64,000 bases of DNA from Planctomycetaceae bacterium (GTDB lineage: Bacteria > Planctomycetota > Planctomycetia > Planctomycetales > Planctomycetaceae): the NCBI GenBank assembly GCA_002724315.1, contig PBOJ01000014.1, positions 33,774-97,773 on the forward strand. The letters run 5' to 3'. The translations under genes were made by a program, and so were the position numbers. Shown here piece after piece: positions 16,700 to 27,860 of the stretch; the stretch's first letter is position 1; each line of letters starts with the position of its first letter. The notes beneath the pieces were generated by a model that worked only from the letters and a program-made list of their open reading frames with translations, made no database searches and was not told the DNA's origin.

Positions 16700-17608
16700 C
16701 TATTTCGACACCTTCTTCTTGTCGCCGCTGATCACGGCCGCTTTGACGCACCTCAGGCCGATCGCGTCGCTCTTGACGTGATCGGGAAGCGGCAGTCGCG
16801 CGGCACTTCTCAGCGACGGGTACCGGTCTCGCCACGATCCGCTCCGGATCACCCGCGAAACGAATTTCTTGTTGCCGTCCCATGCTCTGCTGTCCGTGGG
16901 AGCACGCTTGTAGTCAGCGTGCCAAGCATCGGCGACAAATTCCCACAGGTAGCCGTGCATGTCGTACAGGCCCCAGGGGTTGGGCTTGAGTGCTCCGACC
17001 GGGGGATCGTTGCCGGCGGCGTTGCCGTTGTGCCAGCCATAGGGATCCAGCAGCCCGGCTTTCTTGCCCGTGTCGCCTTTGGCCTGTGCCTTGTCGCCGA
17101 AGCTGTAGGCGGTTGTTGTTCCCGCCCGGCAGCAATATTCCCACTCGGCCTCACTCGGCAGCCGAATCTCCTCGTCGGCCCCGATCAACTTTTCGGCTCG
17201 CATCATCAACGTCGCTCTCTGGCAAAACACCACCGCTTCCTGCCAACTGAGCATCTCGACGGAATTCCTGGGGCCAGTCCAGCGGCTGGGGTTCTTGCCC
17301 ATGACCGCTTCCCACAGGTTCTGGGGCACCTCGTACTTGGCCATCGAAAACGCACCTGCGATCTTGACGGTCCGGGGCGGTCGTTCGCTGGCGTCACCGC
17401 CCTTGGTGCCCATCACGAACGTGGCCGGGAACTTCCCCTTGCCTGGAGTGATCGCGACGAATTCGCCGTTGAAGGTCTTCAGCAGGGCCTGTCGTTCGGC
17501 GGGAGTCATGGGCGATTTCTTGTCGTCCTTCTTTTCCTGGGCCGGAGCGGTCGAGGCGATCCCGAGGATCAGGGTGGTGATCAAACAGATCCGGAGCGTA
17601 TCGGGCAT
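16700..17608 (-). CDS. Secreted formylglycine-generating-enzyme (SUMF1) domain protein, probably not a sulfatase activator
   Basis: 302 residues: signal peptide (MPDTLRICLITTLILGIASTAPAQ region), Lys-rich linker, then a FGE/SUMF1 domain. Typical features are FVMGTKGGDASERPPRTVKI, KYEVPQNLWEAVMG, LPSEAEWEYCCRAGT, PWGLYDMHGYLWEFVAD and RVIRSGSWRDRYPSLRSAAR. The active-site cysteine pair of real FGE, expected just after the RxGSW strand, is absent. Such secreted family members are numerous in planctomycetes and some bind ligands or are components of surface systems. Start at 17608 chosen because it begins the signal peptide. Confidence 0.8.
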   Translation of the reverse strand: MPDTLRICLITTLILGIASTAPAQEKKDDKKSPMTPAERQALLKTFNGEFVAITPGKGKFPATFVMGTKGGDASERPPRTVKIAGAFSMAKYEVPQNLWEAVMGKNPSRWTGPRNSVEMLSWQEAVVFCQRATLMMRAEKLIGADEEIRLPSEAEWEYCCRAGTTTAYSFGDKAQAKGDTGKKAGLLDPYGWHNGNAAGNDPPVGALKPNPWGLYDMHGYLWEFVADAWHADYKRAPTDSRAWDGNKKFVSRVIRSGSWRDRYPSLRSAARLPLPDHVKSDAIGLRCVKAAVISGDKKKVSK

Positions 17609-17740
17609 GGGGGGACTCGTGGTGAGAAGGTGGCCAGACCACTTCATTACTATCGAAGTTGCCTGCAGGCCGCAACGATTGAAGAGGGACCGGTCCCCGA
17701 AGTTTGACGCACGCCGCTCGAGCGGTCAGAGTGTGCGGTC

Positions 17741-18331
17741 ATGATCGAGCCGGAAACTCGCCCGCCCCGCAGCAGCGAACTGCTATCGAGAACCGCCAGC
17801 CGATTGCTGGTGGTCGATGTGCAGCAGAAATTGCTGGATCACATCCCGGTCTCGGGGACGCTGGTCGAGAACTGCCGGCGGCTGATCCGAGGGGCCCAGG
17901 TGCTGGATGTGCCGGTCGCCGCGACCGAGCAGTATCCCGATGGACTGGGGCCGACTGCGGAGGTGTTGGCCGGCCTGCTGGGCGAGATCCCCGAGAAGCT
18001 CCGGTTCAGTTGTGCCGAGTGCCTGGACTGGGGTGCGGCGGGCGGCGATGGGGATCAGCGAGACCAGGTGGTCGTCTGCGGCATCGAGGCGCATGTCTGT
18101 GTCACCCAGACGGCGTTGGACCTGGCCGCCCAGGGCTACCGTGTCTATGTTCCCGCCGATGCGGTTGCCAGCCGGCACAAGCTCGACTGGAAGACCGCTC
18201 TCGGACGACTCGCCGATTCGGGAATTGTCGTGTTGACGACCGAGAGCGTGTTGTTCGAGTGGTGTGAGGTGGCCGGGACCGACGAATTCCGGCAGATCAG
18301 CCGATTGGTGACCGGAAAAGACGAAGCTTGA
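17741..18331 (+). CDS. Isochorismatase-family (cysteine) hydrolase
   Basis: 196 residues with the complete catalytic triad pattern of the family: D26 in LLVVDVQQK, K86 in GEIPEKLRFSC, and C120 in VVCGIEAHVCVTQTALDL. Members hydrolyse isochorismate, nicotinamide or N-carbamoyl compounds; the isolated context does not choose among them. The segment ATEQYPDGLGPTA and the cis-peptide-like GIEAHVC fit the YcaC/hydrolase branch. It is followed by hemB 68 bp later on the same strand. Confidence 0.85.
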   Translation: MIEPETRPPRSSELLSRTASRLLVVDVQQKLLDHIPVSGTLVENCRRLIRGAQVLDVPVAATEQYPDGLGPTAEVLAGLLGEIPEKLRFSCAECLDWGAAGGDGDQRDQVVVCGIEAHVCVTQTALDLAAQGYRVYVPADAVASRHKLDWKTALGRLADSGIVVLTTESVLFEWCEVAGTDEFRQISRLVTGKDEA

Positions 18332-18399
18332 AACGGGTTCGTACGGGGGGGTACAACGGAGTGAGTGCCACCGTGTCGAAAATTTGCTGACGGCAGCCC

Positions 18400-19434
18400 A
18401 TGGCTTCAACCGCACCAGAATCCACCACACCCGAAACGGCCGCTTCTGCGACATTTCCCAATGTCCGGATGCGTCGCCTGAGAACCCATCCCCGGTTGCG
18501 GGAGATGGTCCGCGAGACCCGGTTGTCTCCGTCGGACTTCATCCTGCCGCTGTTCATCCGGCATGGTGAGAACCAGCGGTTGCCGATTTCCTCGATGCCC
18601 GGCCACAGCCAGTTGACGGTTGACCTGCTGGCTGAGGAGGTGAAGGAGATCGCATCGCTGGGCATTCCGGCAGTGATCCTCTTCGGGATTCCCGCCGAGA
18701 AGGATGCGGTGGGCAGCGATGCCTGTGACGACCAGGGAATCGTGGCCGAGGCGGTGCGGGCGATCAAGGCCAGCGGCACCGACCTGCTGGTGATCACCGA
18801 CGTGTGTTTCTGTGAGTTCACCGACCACGGCCACTGCGGGATCATCAACGACCGCCATGGAACCCTGGATGTCGACAACGACGCGACGCTGGAGATCCTG
18901 GCCACCCAGGCGGTCACCCATGCCCGGGCCGGTGCCGACATGGTGGCGCCATCGGGAATGATGGACGGGATGGTCGGGGCAATCCGTGGCGGGCTCGATG
19001 CGGCCGGTTTCACCAACCTGCCGATTCTCAGCTACGCGGTGAAGTACTCGTCGGCCTTCTACGGCCCGTTCCGCGATGCGGCCGAGAGTGCTCCGCAGTT
19101 CGGTGATCGACGGACTTACCAGATGGATCCGGCCAATGCGGGCGAGGCCCTGCGAGAGGCGGCGCTGGACGTGGCCGAGGGAGCCGACCTGCTGATGGTC
19201 AAGCCGGCCCTGGCCTATCTGGACATCATCCATCGCGTCAAACAGGCTCATCCGGGTGTTCCCCTGGCGGCCTACAATGTCAGCGGTGAGTACGCGATGG
19301 TCAAAGCGGCTGCCGAGGCTGGTTGGATCGATGAGCAGGGTGTGGCCCTGGAGAGCCTGCTGGCGATCAAGCGGGCCGGAGCCGACATGATCCTGACCTA
19401 CTTTGCCAAGGATGCCTGTCGCTGGCTGGGCTAG
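18400..19434 (+). CDS. hemB: Porphobilinogen synthase (delta-aminolevulinic acid dehydratase)
   Basis: 344 residues. The enzyme condenses two 5-aminolevulinate molecules to porphobilinogen in tetrapyrrole synthesis. The zinc-binding cysteine-rich motif [14 protein letters not shown] (near residue 134) marks the Zn-dependent class. Substrate-site lysines lie in [17 protein letters not shown] and [12 protein letters not shown]. The first 20 residues are a low-complexity extension. The heme made by this pathway is consistent with the c-type heme motif protein at 9738 and ccsA. The stop overlaps the convergent uvrA stop region by 4 bp. Confidence 0.95.
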   Translation: MASTAPESTTPETAASATFPNVRMRRLRTHPRLREMVRETRLSPSDFILPLFIRHGENQRLPISSMPGHSQLTVDLLAEEVKEIASLGIPAVILFGIPAEKDAVGSDACDDQGIVAEAVRAIKASGTDLLVITDVCFCEFTDHGHCGIINDRHGTLDVDNDATLEILATQAVTHARAGADMVAPSGMMDGMVGAIRGGLDAAGFTNLPILSYAVKYSSAFYGPFRDAAESAPQFGDRRTYQMDPANAGEALREAALDVAEGADLLMVKPALAYLDIIHRVKQAHPGVPLAAYNVSGEYAMVKAAAEAGWIDEQGVALESLLAIKRAGADMILTYFAKDACRWLG

Positions 19435-22400
19435 CCGTCCCGGTTGGCTTCGCACGCGGCCCGGTGTTCTTCCAGGAACCGCGAGAGGTCGGCGTGGCGA
19501 GCCTGCTTGAGCGATCGGAACGAGATCTTCACAGCGTCGCGCCCGTCCTTGTAGGTGGTGATCTCGCGTCTGGAACCCAGTGAGGCCACCCGCCCCAGCG
19601 GAATCGCCCCGGGGGGACCAAACAGGACCAGGTCGACCGAGTGAACCCGTTTGGTCCACAGTTGTGCCCACACCGGACCGGTCTCTGAGAGCCGGAACGA
19701 GACCGACATGCGACCGGTCCAGTCGGTGACCGGTTTCCCGGCAGTGGTGTTCAATCCGTCGGCGAGTTCTTCCACCAGACCCTCGGGCCACCCCACCCGC
19801 TTGCCAGCCGGGAACCCCTTCCGCATCTGGTGCCACTTTTGTCCCAGCACCTTCCAGGGCATCAGGTTCTCGGGATCCTGTTTCGAACGGCGGGTGTGCT
19901 CGAGAAACGAGTCCTGGGCTGTCGCCAGGAATGCCCGGAATTCGGGGGTGTCAATTTCCCGCAGCCAGTGGACCTTCAGTGTCACCTCTTGCCACGGTCC
20001 CTTGATGTTCTTGACACCCACGCGGGATCCCCGTCCGTAGATCGGCAATTCGTCGATGTCGTCGAGCGGCTTGAGATCGAGTTGTTGCTGGAGTTCCTCG
20101 CGGTGAAACGTGTTGCGTCGCACCCGGAATTTCAGCGTTACCAGCCATTCTCCACCGGTCAGGGCATGGAAGAACCATCCGTCCTTCTTCACCTGTCCGT
20201 TGATCGTGACGACGCTGCGAGAGTTGAAATCGGCCGCGCGGAGGTCGCCGCAGGTTTCCAGTTGATCGAGGACCGTTTCGAGCACCCCGCCCTCCCAGCG
20301 GGCGGGTTGGCCGTTGTGGGCAATACGGTCGGTGGTGTGCCAACGGCGACCGTCCCGTTCCCATGGCATCCGCGCTTCGCGACCGATCTGTCGGAAATCC
20401 AGGTCGCCGTCCCGCTTCTCGGCGACGGTCTTGACGTTGAACACGTCCCGGTCAGCCCGTTCGCCGGATCGCAGCACCGGGCCCAGCAGTTCTCCGGTCC
20501 ACGACCTGGGTTCACCTCGCCGCTTGGCCACTCGAGCCTGGTCGACGACGTCCTCGGGGGTTCCCGTGGCCACGATCCGACCGCCACCGGAACCGGCCTC
20601 CGGACCCAGGTCGACAATCCAGTCGGCCGTCTTGATCACGTCGAGATTGTGCTCGATCACGACCACCGTGTTTCCCGCCTCGACCAGGCTTTCGAGCACC
20701 TTCAACAGCTTGTCGATATCGTCGAAGTGCAGCCCGGTGGTGGGTTCGTCGAGCAGGTAGAGCGTGCGTCCGGCCTGGGGTCGTGCGAGTTCGGCGGCGA
20801 GCTTGACGCGTTGGGCTTCTCCCCCCGAGAGCGTCGGGGCGGGTTGTCCCAGCGTGAGATAGTCGAGGCCAATCGCACACAGCGTGGCCAGGGGCGCACG
20901 GATCCGCGGAATGTTTTCGAACAGTTTCAGGGCCCCGGCGATCGGCATGTCGAGCACGTCGGCGATCGTGTGGCCGTGGTAGGTCACCGCCAGCGTCTCG
21001 GTGTTGTACCTCCGCCCCCGGCACTCGTCGCACTCGACCCACACGTCCGGCAGGAAGTGCATCTCGATGCACTTCTGACCGTTTCCCTCGCAGGCCTCGC
21101 ACCGGCCGCCGGCCCGGTTGAAACTGAATCGCCCCGGGCGATAGCCGCGGACCTTCGATTCGGGCAACCGGGTGAACAGTTCGCGGATCTCATCAAAGAC
21201 ACCGGTGTAGGTGCCCGGGTTCGACTTGGGCGTGCTGCCGAGAGGCTGCTGGTCGACAACGATCACCTTGTTGAGGTGTTCGATTCCCCGGAGTGCGGAG
21301 AATGGGCCGGGTGTGTCTCCTGTTCGATGCAGTTGCCGGGAGACGGCACGGGCCAGGGTGTTTTCGATCAGGGAACTCTTGCCCGATCCGCTGACCCCGG
21401 TGATGCAGGTCAGGGTGCCCAGGGGGATCCTCAACTGGACGTTGTCGAGGTTGTTCAGTCGAGCCCCGTCGAGTTCCAACCAGGCTCCACCCGGAGGATC
21501 GGCGTCGGGCGTTTGGGCCGAAGCCATTCGTCTGTTGGCGGGGATCGAGATCGTGCGACGGTTGGAGAGGAACTTGCCGGTCAACGACCGGGTCTTGCCG
21601 GCCAGTTCCTCGGGCGGTCCTTGCGCGACAATCTTGCCGCCGTGCTGCCCGGCTGCAGGTCCGAAATCGACCAGCCGATCGGCCGTTTCGAGCACTTCGC
21701 GGTCGTGTTCGACCACCACCAGCGTGTTGCCGAGATCCCGAAGACGCTGGAGAGCTCCCAGCAGCCGACGGTTGTCCCGGGGGTGCAGGCCGATGGTGGG
21801 TTCGTCGAGTACGTAGAGCACCCCGGTCAGGGCGCGACCGACCTGGCCGGCCAGCCGGATTCGTTGGCTCTCGCCTCCCGAAAGCGTGGGAAATGGGCGG
21901 TCGAGGCTGAGGTAATCGAGTCCGACGTCGACCAGGAATTTCAGGCGGCTGATCGCTTCCCGCAACAGGTCCCCGGCGATCCGCTTCTCGTCACGACTCA
22001 GCCGCACGCGGCGGAGTGCTTCCAGGGCCTTGTCGAGCGGCAGTCCGCACAGCGATCCGATGGTCTGGCCGAGCAGTCGCACGGCGGCCACATCGGGTCT
22101 GAGCCGGCTGCCGTCGCAGGAGGCGCAATCGACCTCGCCCACCAAATCCAGCAGACGCCGGCGGTAGGTCGCCGAGACCCGTGACGCCTCTTCAATGGCC
22201 GGGTAGAGCCCCTTGTACTGCATCGAGATCGTTGGGCCGTCGGGGAGCGTGACGGGGAACCAGCGGTCGCCGGTGCCGTAGAGCACCAGTCGACGGGCGG
22301 CCGGGGACAACCCTGAGAACGGAACGTCCAGGGGAAGGTCGAATTCCCGGTGCAGCGCGTCGAGAGTTGCCGAGAAGATCGGCACCGTAGAGGGGTCTGG

Positions 22401-25400
22401 CCATGCGGCGATGGCTCCTTCGCTGAGCGATTTGGAGTCGTCGGCGACCAGTGCCGAGAGGTTGGTGCCCTGCTGAGTGCCCAGGCCTTCGCACGCCCGG
22501 CACCAGCCCAGGGAGCTGTTGAAAGAGAAGTGGTTGGGGGTCAGTTCCTCGAAACTCCGACCGCATGTCTCGCAAGCCGCGTGCAGGCTGAACGGTTCGA
22601 CCTCCCAGTCGGACTCGTTCCGATTGAGATTCTCGGTGGCGATTCTCATTTCTCCTCGACCCAGCCCCAGGGCCATCTCGACGCTGTCGGCCACGCGGGT
22701 CCGCGAGGTGTTTCCCGGCGTGATGCGGTCGATGACCACCTCGACGGTGTGACGTCTTCGGCGGTCGATTTCGGGGACGTCTTCGATCCGGAAGGTTGTC
22801 CCGTTGATTCGGACACGTCGGAATCCGTCCTCCTGTAGTGACTGCCACAGCCGGGCGTATTCCTGGCCGACTCGAACTTCCTGTGGGGCGAGGACCAGGA
22901 CCCGTTTTCCGGACGGCAGGTTCCGGACGCGATCGATCACCTCGTCGGTGGTCTGGCGGCTGATGGGAATCTCGCACTTCGGGCAGACGCGGGTTCCCAG
23001 CCGGGTGAACAGCACCCTCAGGTAGTCGTAGATTTCGGTCACCGTCCCGACTGTCGAACGGGGTGTGGTGCCGGTGTTCTTCTGTTCGATGGCGATCGCC
23101 GGCGACAGTCCCTGGACGCCTTCGACACGGGGCTTGGGCATCTGGCCGAGGAACTGGCGGGCGTAGGCCGAGAGGCTCTCGACGTAACGACGTTGTCCTT
23201 CGGCGTACAGGGTGTCCATGGCCAGCGAGGACTTGCCGCTGCCGCTGGGGCCGCAGAAGACGTTGAACCGGTTGCGGGGGATCTTCAGGTTGACGTCCTT
23301 CAGGTTGTGCTGTGCCGCCCCGCGGACGACGATTTCTGTCGCCTCCTTCCGCTGTTTCGCGGATCTTGTGTTTGGCGGTCTCTTCGCCGACGTCCGCGGT
23401 TTCTGGCGAACGGTGTTGGGAGACAACAACGGGGCGAGAACGCGGCCGGTGTGGGAGTCGGGGCAGGCTGCGATGGTCTCGGGCGGTCCGGCCACCACCA
23501 CCCGTCCGCCGCCGGCTCCTCCCTCGGGTCCGAGATCGATGACCCAGTCGGCGGTCTTGATGACATCGAGGTTGTGTTCGACCACCAGGACGGTGTTCCC
23601 CTCGTCGACGAACCCGTGGAGAACGTCCAGCAGTTTGCTGATGTCGGCAAAGTGCAGACCGGTGGTGGGTTCATCGAGCAGGTAGATCGTGCTGCCGGTG
23701 GACCGTTTGCCCAGTTCGCGTGCGAGCTTGATCCGCTGGGCTTCGCCTCCCGAGAGTGTCGGGGAGGGTTGGCCGAGCTTGAGGTATTCGAGTCCGACGT
23801 CACCGAGGGTTCCCAGCAGCCGGGAGACCCGCGGATGGTTGCGGAAGTGCTCGAGAGCCTCCTGCACGTCCATCTCGAGAACCTCGGCGATGTTCTTGGT
23901 GCGGAACTTCACCTCGAGCGTCTCGTGGTGAAATCTCCTCCCCTCGCAGACCGGGCAGGTGACCCAGATGTCGGCCAGGAAGTCCATCTCCAGCCGGTTG
24001 GCCCCGTAACCCTCACAGGCTTCGCATCGGCCTCCCTGGACGTTGAAACTGAACCGCCCCGGCTTGTAGCCCCGGGCCCGGGCCTCGGGCAGCTTGCTGT
24101 AAAGTTCACGGATGGCGTCAAGCAGCTTGACGTAAGTGGCGGGGTTCGAGCGGGGGGTGCGTCCGATCGGGGCCTGGTCGATGTTGATGGCGCGGTCGAG
24201 ATGCTCGAGTCCGGTCACCTCGCGGTGTGCTCCCGGTTCGCCCTTGCCGGAGTTGAGCTCGCGGTTGAGGACCTGCCAGAGGATGTCGCCGGCGAGTGAG
24301 CTTTTGCCGGATCCGCTGACCCCGGTGATACAGACGAAGGCTCCCAGGGGAATGGGCACGTTGATGCCGCGGAGGTTGTTGTGGCGGGCGGCCTTGACGG
24401 TCAACCGCTTGCTGCCGATTTCGCGACGCCGCGCCGGCACGGGAATCGAGTCGGTGCCGCAGAGATACCGGCCGGTTACGCTCCGGGGGTTCTTCTGGAT
24501 TTCCTCGACGGTTCCTTCGGCCACCACCCGTCCGCCCCGGACACCCGGGCCGGGGCCGAAGTCGACGATGTGATCGGCCGCCAGCATCGTCTCCTCGTCG
24601 TGCTCGACAACGATCACCGTGTTGCCCTGGTCGCGGAGGTCGCAGAGGCTTTCCAGGAGCAACTGGTTGTCGCGGGAGTGGAGTCCGATCGAGGGTTCGT
24701 CGAGCACGTAGACGACGCCGACCAGCCCGCTGCCAATTTGTCCGGCCAGGCGAATTCTCTGGGTTTCTCCGCCCGAAAGCGTCGGAGCCGATCGATCCAG
24801 GGCGAGGTAATCGAGTCCGCAGCGGAGCAGGAATCCGAGTCGGGCGCGGATTTCCTTGAGCGCCTCGCCGGCGATCAACCGGGCGGTGTCGTCGAGTTCA
24901 ATCTCCTCGAAAAATGCCGCCGCGTCACCGATTGACAGCGCGCAGATTTCCGGGAGGCTCCGACGGCGACGGGCGACCCGGCGGCCGAATTGCCGGTTGG
25001 CGGTCGTGATCGAGACCGCCTGGGCCTGTTGGTTCAGCCGCGTGCCGTGGCAAGCCGAGCAGTCGGCGAACCGCATCGCCTTTTCCAGTTGCCGCCGCCG
25101 CATGGGATTGTTCGTGTTGTGGTACGACTCGAGCAACTTGGGGATCACACCGGCAAACGTGCCACCGTGTTTCCAGACTCCGCCGCGGTATCTCCAGGCG
25201 AACGTGATGTGGCGATCGCCGGTTCCGAACAGGATCAGTCGCCTGGCTTCCTCGGGAAGGTCGGTCCAGGGAGTGTTCAGCACCGAATCGGTTTCGAGAC
25301 CCAGTTCCCCCTCGATTGCCGCGGCGGCACCCTGGTAGATATGGCGTCGCCAGCGGCCGATTTTCCTGACGGCTCCCAGCACGCCGATCGCGCCCCGCCA

Positions 25401-26381
25401 CAACGACTTGCCGGGTTCGGTCACGAGTTCCTCGGGCAGGAACTCGTGACGTCGGCCCAGCCCATTGCATTCCAAGCACATTCCCAGGGGGCTGTTGAAG
25501 CTGAACAGTTGAGGCGTGGGGGGTTCGTAACTGATTCCGCAACGACCGCAGGCGTAAAGAGAACTGTAGAGCGTGTCTCGGTCGGTGGGGGTTCCGGTGG
25601 ACGGTTGGCCGGGTCGACCTGGGGTCTCCTCCGTCACACTCAGCAGCAACGTGCCGTTTCCCAGGCGCAGTGCCGTCTCGACGGCCTCGGCCAGGCGGCT
25701 TCGGCCACCCCGACGTGAGGAAAGCCGGTCGACGACCACCTCGATCGTGTGACGCATTTGTCGATCGAGTCCAAGATTCTCGCTCAGCGAGACGGTTTCA
25801 CCGTCGACCCTGGCGCGGACGAACCCCTGCTTCAGCAAGTCGTCAAACAGGTCACGATACTCGCCTTTCTGCTGCTGGATCAGTGGGGCCAGGACGCTGT
25901 AACGGGTTCCGGTCGGCAACGCGCTGATCGATTCGATGATCTGCTCGGATGTCTGTGCCCGAATTTCTCTCCCACACCGGGCACACCCTGGGCGGCCAAC
26001 CCGGGCGAACAGGACGCGGAGATAGTCCTGGATCTCGGTGATCGTTCCCACGGTACTGCGCGGGTTCCGGCTGGCGGATTTCTGCTGGATCGAGATCGAC
26101 GGAGCCAGGCCGCTGACTCGGTCGACGTCGGGCTTGGGGAGTTGGCCCAGGAACTGGCGGGCGTAGCTGGACAGGCTCTCGACGTAACGTCTCTGGCCCT
26201 CCGCGTAGAGCGTGTCGAAGGCCAGTGAGCTCTTTCCCGAACCGCTGACTCCGGTCATGACGATCAGCCGGTTGCGTGGCAGGCTGAGGCTGACGTTGCG
26301 GAGATTGTGTTCGCGGGCGCCGCGGATCTCGATATCCGCCGCGTCGATCATCAACCTGCTTCCCGGCCGCGTCCGGCTCAC
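19431..26381 (-). CDS. uvrA: Double-length UvrA: two complete UvrA units fused, plus C-terminal extension
   Basis: 2316 residues. Two full UvrA sequences are joined head to tail: unit 1 about residues 10-990, unit 2 about 1020-1970. All four ATPase sites look intact: Walker A near residues 42, 682, 1040 (GPSGSGKSS) and 1660, four LSGGE signatures, four LDEPT/S-GLH Walker B segments and four VEH/IEH loops. All three cysteine zinc modules are present in each unit. UvrA normally dimerises to scan DNA for damage and load UvrB, so this chain is a covalent dimer. About 345 further residues (1972-2316) are not UvrA-like. The GTG at 26381 overlaps the upstream gene stop (GTGA); an ATG at 26351 is the alternative start. 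Confidence 0.95.
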   Translation of the reverse strand: MSRTRPGSRLMIDAADIEIRGAREHNLRNVSLSLPRNRLIVMTGVSGSGKSSLAFDTLYAEGQRRYVESLSSYARQFLGQLPKPDVDRVSGLAPSISIQQKSASRNPRSTVGTITEIQDYLRVLFARVGRPGCARCGREIRAQTSEQIIESISALPTGTRYSVLAPLIQQQKGEYRDLFDDLLKQGFVRARVDGETVSLSENLGLDRQMRHTIEVVVDRLSSRRGGRSRLAEAVETALRLGNGTLLLSVTEETPGRPGQPSTGTPTDRDTLYSSLYACGRCGISYEPPTPQLFSFNSPLGMCLECNGLGRRHEFLPEELVTEPGKSLWRGAIGVLGAVRKIGRWRRHIYQGAAAAIEGELGLETDSVLNTPWTDLPEEARRLILFGTGDRHITFAWRYRGGVWKHGGTFAGVIPKLLESYHNTNNPMRRRQLEKAMRFADCSACHGTRLNQQAQAVSITTANRQFGRRVARRRRSLPEICALSIGDAAAFFEEIELDDTARLIAGEALKEIRARLGFLLRCGLDYLALDRSAPTLSGGETQRIRLAGQIGSGLVGVVYVLDEPSIGLHSRDNQLLLESLCDLRDQGNTVIVVEHDEETMLAADHIVDFGPGPGVRGGRVVAEGTVEEIQKNPRSVTGRYLCGTDSIPVPARRREIGSKRLTVKAARHNNLRGINVPIPLGAFVCITGVSGSGKSSLAGDILWQVLNRELNSGKGEPGAHREVTGLEHLDRAINIDQAPIGRTPRSNPATYVKLLDAIRELYSKLPEARARGYKPGRFSFNVQGGRCEACEGYGANRLEMDFLADIWVTCPVCEGRRFHHETLEVKFRTKNIAEVLEMDVQEALEHFRNHPRVSRLLGTLGDVGLEYLKLGQPSPTLSGGEAQRIKLARELGKRSTGSTIYLLDEPTTGLHFADISKLLDVLHGFVDEGNTVLVVEHNLDVIKTADWVIDLGPEGGAGGGRVVVAGPPETIAACPDSHTGRVLAPLLSPNTVRQKPRTSAKRPPNTRSAKQRKEATEIVVRGAAQHNLKDVNLKIPRNRFNVFCGPSGSGKSSLAMDTLYAEGQRRYVESLSAYARQFLGQMPKPRVEGVQGLSPAIAIEQKNTGTTPRSTVGTVTEIYDYLRVLFTRLGTRVCPKCEIPISRQTTDEVIDRVRNLPSGKRVLVLAPQEVRVGQEYARLWQSLQEDGFRRVRINGTTFRIEDVPEIDRRRRHTVEVVIDRITPGNTSRTRVADSVEMALGLGRGEMRIATENLNRNESDWEVEPFSLHAACETCGRSFEELTPNHFSFNSSLGWCRACEGLGTQQGTNLSALVADDSKSLSEGAIAAWPDPSTVPIFSATLDALHREFDLPLDVPFSGLSPAARRLVLYGTGDRWFPVTLPDGPTISMQYKGLYPAIEEASRVSATYRRRLLDLVGEVDCASCDGSRLRPDVAAVRLLGQTIGSLCGLPLDKALEALRRVRLSRDEKRIAGDLLREAISRLKFLVDVGLDYLSLDRPFPTLSGGESQRIRLAGQVGRALTGVLYVLDEPTIGLHPRDNRRLLGALQRLRDLGNTLVVVEHDREVLETADRLVDFGPAAGQHGGKIVAQGPPEELAGKTRSLTGKFLSNRRTISIPANRRMASAQTPDADPPGGAWLELDGARLNNLDNVQLRIPLGTLTCITGVSGSGKSSLIENTLARAVSRQLHRTGDTPGPFSALRGIEHLNKVIVVDQQPLGSTPKSNPGTYTGVFDEIRELFTRLPESKVRGYRPGRFSFNRAGGRCEACEGNGQKCIEMHFLPDVWVECDECRGRRYNTETLAVTYHGHTIADVLDMPIAGALKLFENIPRIRAPLATLCAIGLDYLTLGQPAPTLSGGEAQRVKLAAELARPQAGRTLYLLDEPTTGLHFDDIDKLLKVLESLVEAGNTVVVIEHNLDVIKTADWIVDLGPEAGSGGGRIVATGTPEDVVDQARVAKRRGEPRSWTGELLGPVLRSGERADRDVFNVKTVAEKRDGDLDFRQIGREARMPWERDGRRWHTTDRIAHNGQPARWEGGVLETVLDQLETCGDLRAADFNSRSVVTINGQVKKDGWFFHALTGGEWLVTLKFRVRRNTFHREELQQQLDLKPLDDIDELPIYGRGSRVGVKNIKGPWQEVTLKVHWLREIDTPEFRAFLATAQDSFLEHTRRSKQDPENLMPWKVLGQKWHQMRKGFPAGKRVGWPEGLVEELADGLNTTAGKPVTDWTGRMSVSFRLSETGPVWAQLWTKRVHSVDLVLFGPPGAIPLGRVASLGSRREITTYKDGRDAVKISFRSLKQARHADLSRFLEEHRAACEANRDG

Positions 26382-26797
26382 GTTACAGACTCGCTGCCGT
26401 CGGTCCCGGGCTCCTGTTCCTGTTCGGAGACCGTTTCACCGGATTTTCGTCGCCGCCGTCGTTTCTGTTTGCGTGACTGTTTGCGTGGTCGATCGTCGTC
26501 TCCATCATAGGCCGGTTCGGCCGAAGCGTCTTCGAGACGGTCCGGAGCACCGTCGGCCTCGCCGATCGAGGGGAAATTCAACCTCCCGGCAGCTCTTTGG
26601 GCGCTGTCGTCGAGTTGCATCCAGGCTCCGTCGATGGGGCAGGTTCGACTGGTGATGTGCCCGGCTGTCTTCAGGACCCGCTGGCAGCTGGGACAGCGCC
26701 AGACGCGTCGGACGTCGAGGTCGAGCCTGATACCGGGACCCTTGATAACGTGGTCCTCCCCGCTCCTCTTCGCGCCCCACGGCGCGATCACTACCAT
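26378..26797 (-). CDS. Small zinc-ribbon protein with basic tail, coupled to uvrA
   Basis: 139 residues from the ATG at 26797. Residues about 20-60 carry [17 protein letters not shown] and [13 protein letters not shown] and a later C form an incomplete or atypical zinc ribbon. The C-terminal third is acidic (DGDDDR) then strongly basic ([14 protein letters not shown]), which suits nucleic-acid binding. The stop codon overlaps the GTG start of uvrA by 4 bp, so the two are probably cotranslated. I do not recognise a named family. The frame extends upstream to 26944 but that part crosses the divergent promoter region. Confidence 0.65.
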   Translation of the reverse strand: MVVIAPWGAKRSGEDHVIKGPGIRLDLDVRRVWRCPSCQRVLKTAGHITSRTCPIDGAWMQLDDSAQRAAGRLNFPSIGEADGAPDRLEDASAEPAYDGDDDRPRKQSRKQKRRRRRKSGETVSEQEQEPGTDGSESVT

Positions 26798-26913
26798 GCA
26801 CGCCCGCTTCAGCCGTGCTCTTGACGTAAACGGCACTGGCCGCCCACCGCGGATCCATTCTCCGGCGTTGTCTCCTGTCGGGCAAGCCCACCCAGACTGT
26901 CTCGGGATCGCAG

Positions 26914-27825
26914 ATGAACCGTCGACCATCCACAAACGGGACACGGCTGGGCCTGTTGGTCGGTGGCGTGTTGATGGGAGTGGCCGATGCGATCCCGGGA
27001 GTTTCCGGTGGCACCGTGGCGATGGTGCTGGGAATTTATGATCGATTGGTGACGGCCATCAGTCGCTGCGACACCTCGCTGGTGCGTTCGGTTCTCCGAG
27101 GTCGTTGGCGGGAGGCGTCTGGTCGGATCGATCTGGCTTTCCTGTTCACGCTGGGTCTGGGGATCGCCGGAGGCATCCTGGCCCTCGCCTCGGTGATGCG
27201 GGGGCTGCTGACCAGTCATCCGGCGTTGGTCAATGCGGTGTTTTTCGGACTGGTGGCCGGCTCGTGTGTGATTGTCATCCGGTCGGTCAGGGCCTGGACG
27301 ATTTCGCGAGCGGTGTTGATGGTGGTCGCGATCAACGCGTCGTTCGTGCTGGTTGGCTTCCCTCCGGAAGCCGGCGAATTGGACCGGGGGCAATTGCACC
27401 TGTTCTGCTGTGGGGCGGTCGCCATCTGCGCCATGATCCTGCCGGGTGTCAGCGGGGCTTTCCTGATGAAGGTGCTGGGCCAGTACGACCGTGTCATCGG
27501 CATGCTCTCTGGCGTGGTCCATTTCCAGGCCACCTCCGAGACGCTGCTCGCGCTGGGGGCCTTCGCGTGCGGGTGCGTGTTCGGGCTGATCAGCTTCAGC
27601 AAGTTGCTTCGCTGGCTGCTGGCCAACGTCCGCGAGGCCACCCTGGCAGTGTTGTGTGGCGCGATGTGCGGGTCGCTGCGAGCGCTGTGGCCGTTCGATT
27701 CGGGGGAACTTGCCAACGGCCGCATCGCCGTTCCGGTGCTGCTGATGGTCGTCGGCTTTGCTGCCGTGTTGCTGTTGGATCGCCTGGCCCGGTCCACGGA
27801 GCCGGATACGTCACAGCCGTCCTAG
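26914..27825 (+). CDS. DUF368 membrane protein, undecaprenyl-phosphate translocase family (PopT-like)
   Basis: 303 residues with about eight hydrophobic segments. DUF368 hallmarks are GVLMGVADAIPGVSGGTVAMVLGIYDRL near the N-terminus and AICAMILPGVSGAFLMKVLGQYDRVI in the middle, an internal repeat typical of this fold. Members of DUF368 were shown to move undecaprenyl phosphate back across the membrane for reuse in wall and surface glycan synthesis. It probably serves the SEDS enzyme (12.6 kb) and glycan genes here. Divergent from the zinc-ribbon/uvrA unit. Confidence 0.85.
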   Translation: MNRRPSTNGTRLGLLVGGVLMGVADAIPGVSGGTVAMVLGIYDRLVTAISRCDTSLVRSVLRGRWREASGRIDLAFLFTLGLGIAGGILALASVMRGLLTSHPALVNAVFFGLVAGSCVIVIRSVRAWTISRAVLMVVAINASFVLVGFPPEAGELDRGQLHLFCCGAVAICAMILPGVSGAFLMKVLGQYDRVIGMLSGVVHFQATSETLLALGAFACGCVFGLISFSKLLRWLLANVREATLAVLCGAMCGSLRALWPFDSGELANGRIAVPVLLMVVGFAAVLLLDRLARSTEPDTSQPS

Positions 27826-27860
27826 CTGGGACGGCGAGCCCATTTGGTGTCGTTGGGGCT

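Noticed and set aside
19830..22184. 784-residue plus-strand ORF opposite uvrA
   Set aside because: Antisense shadow with low-complexity composition; uvrA motifs are continuous on the other strand.
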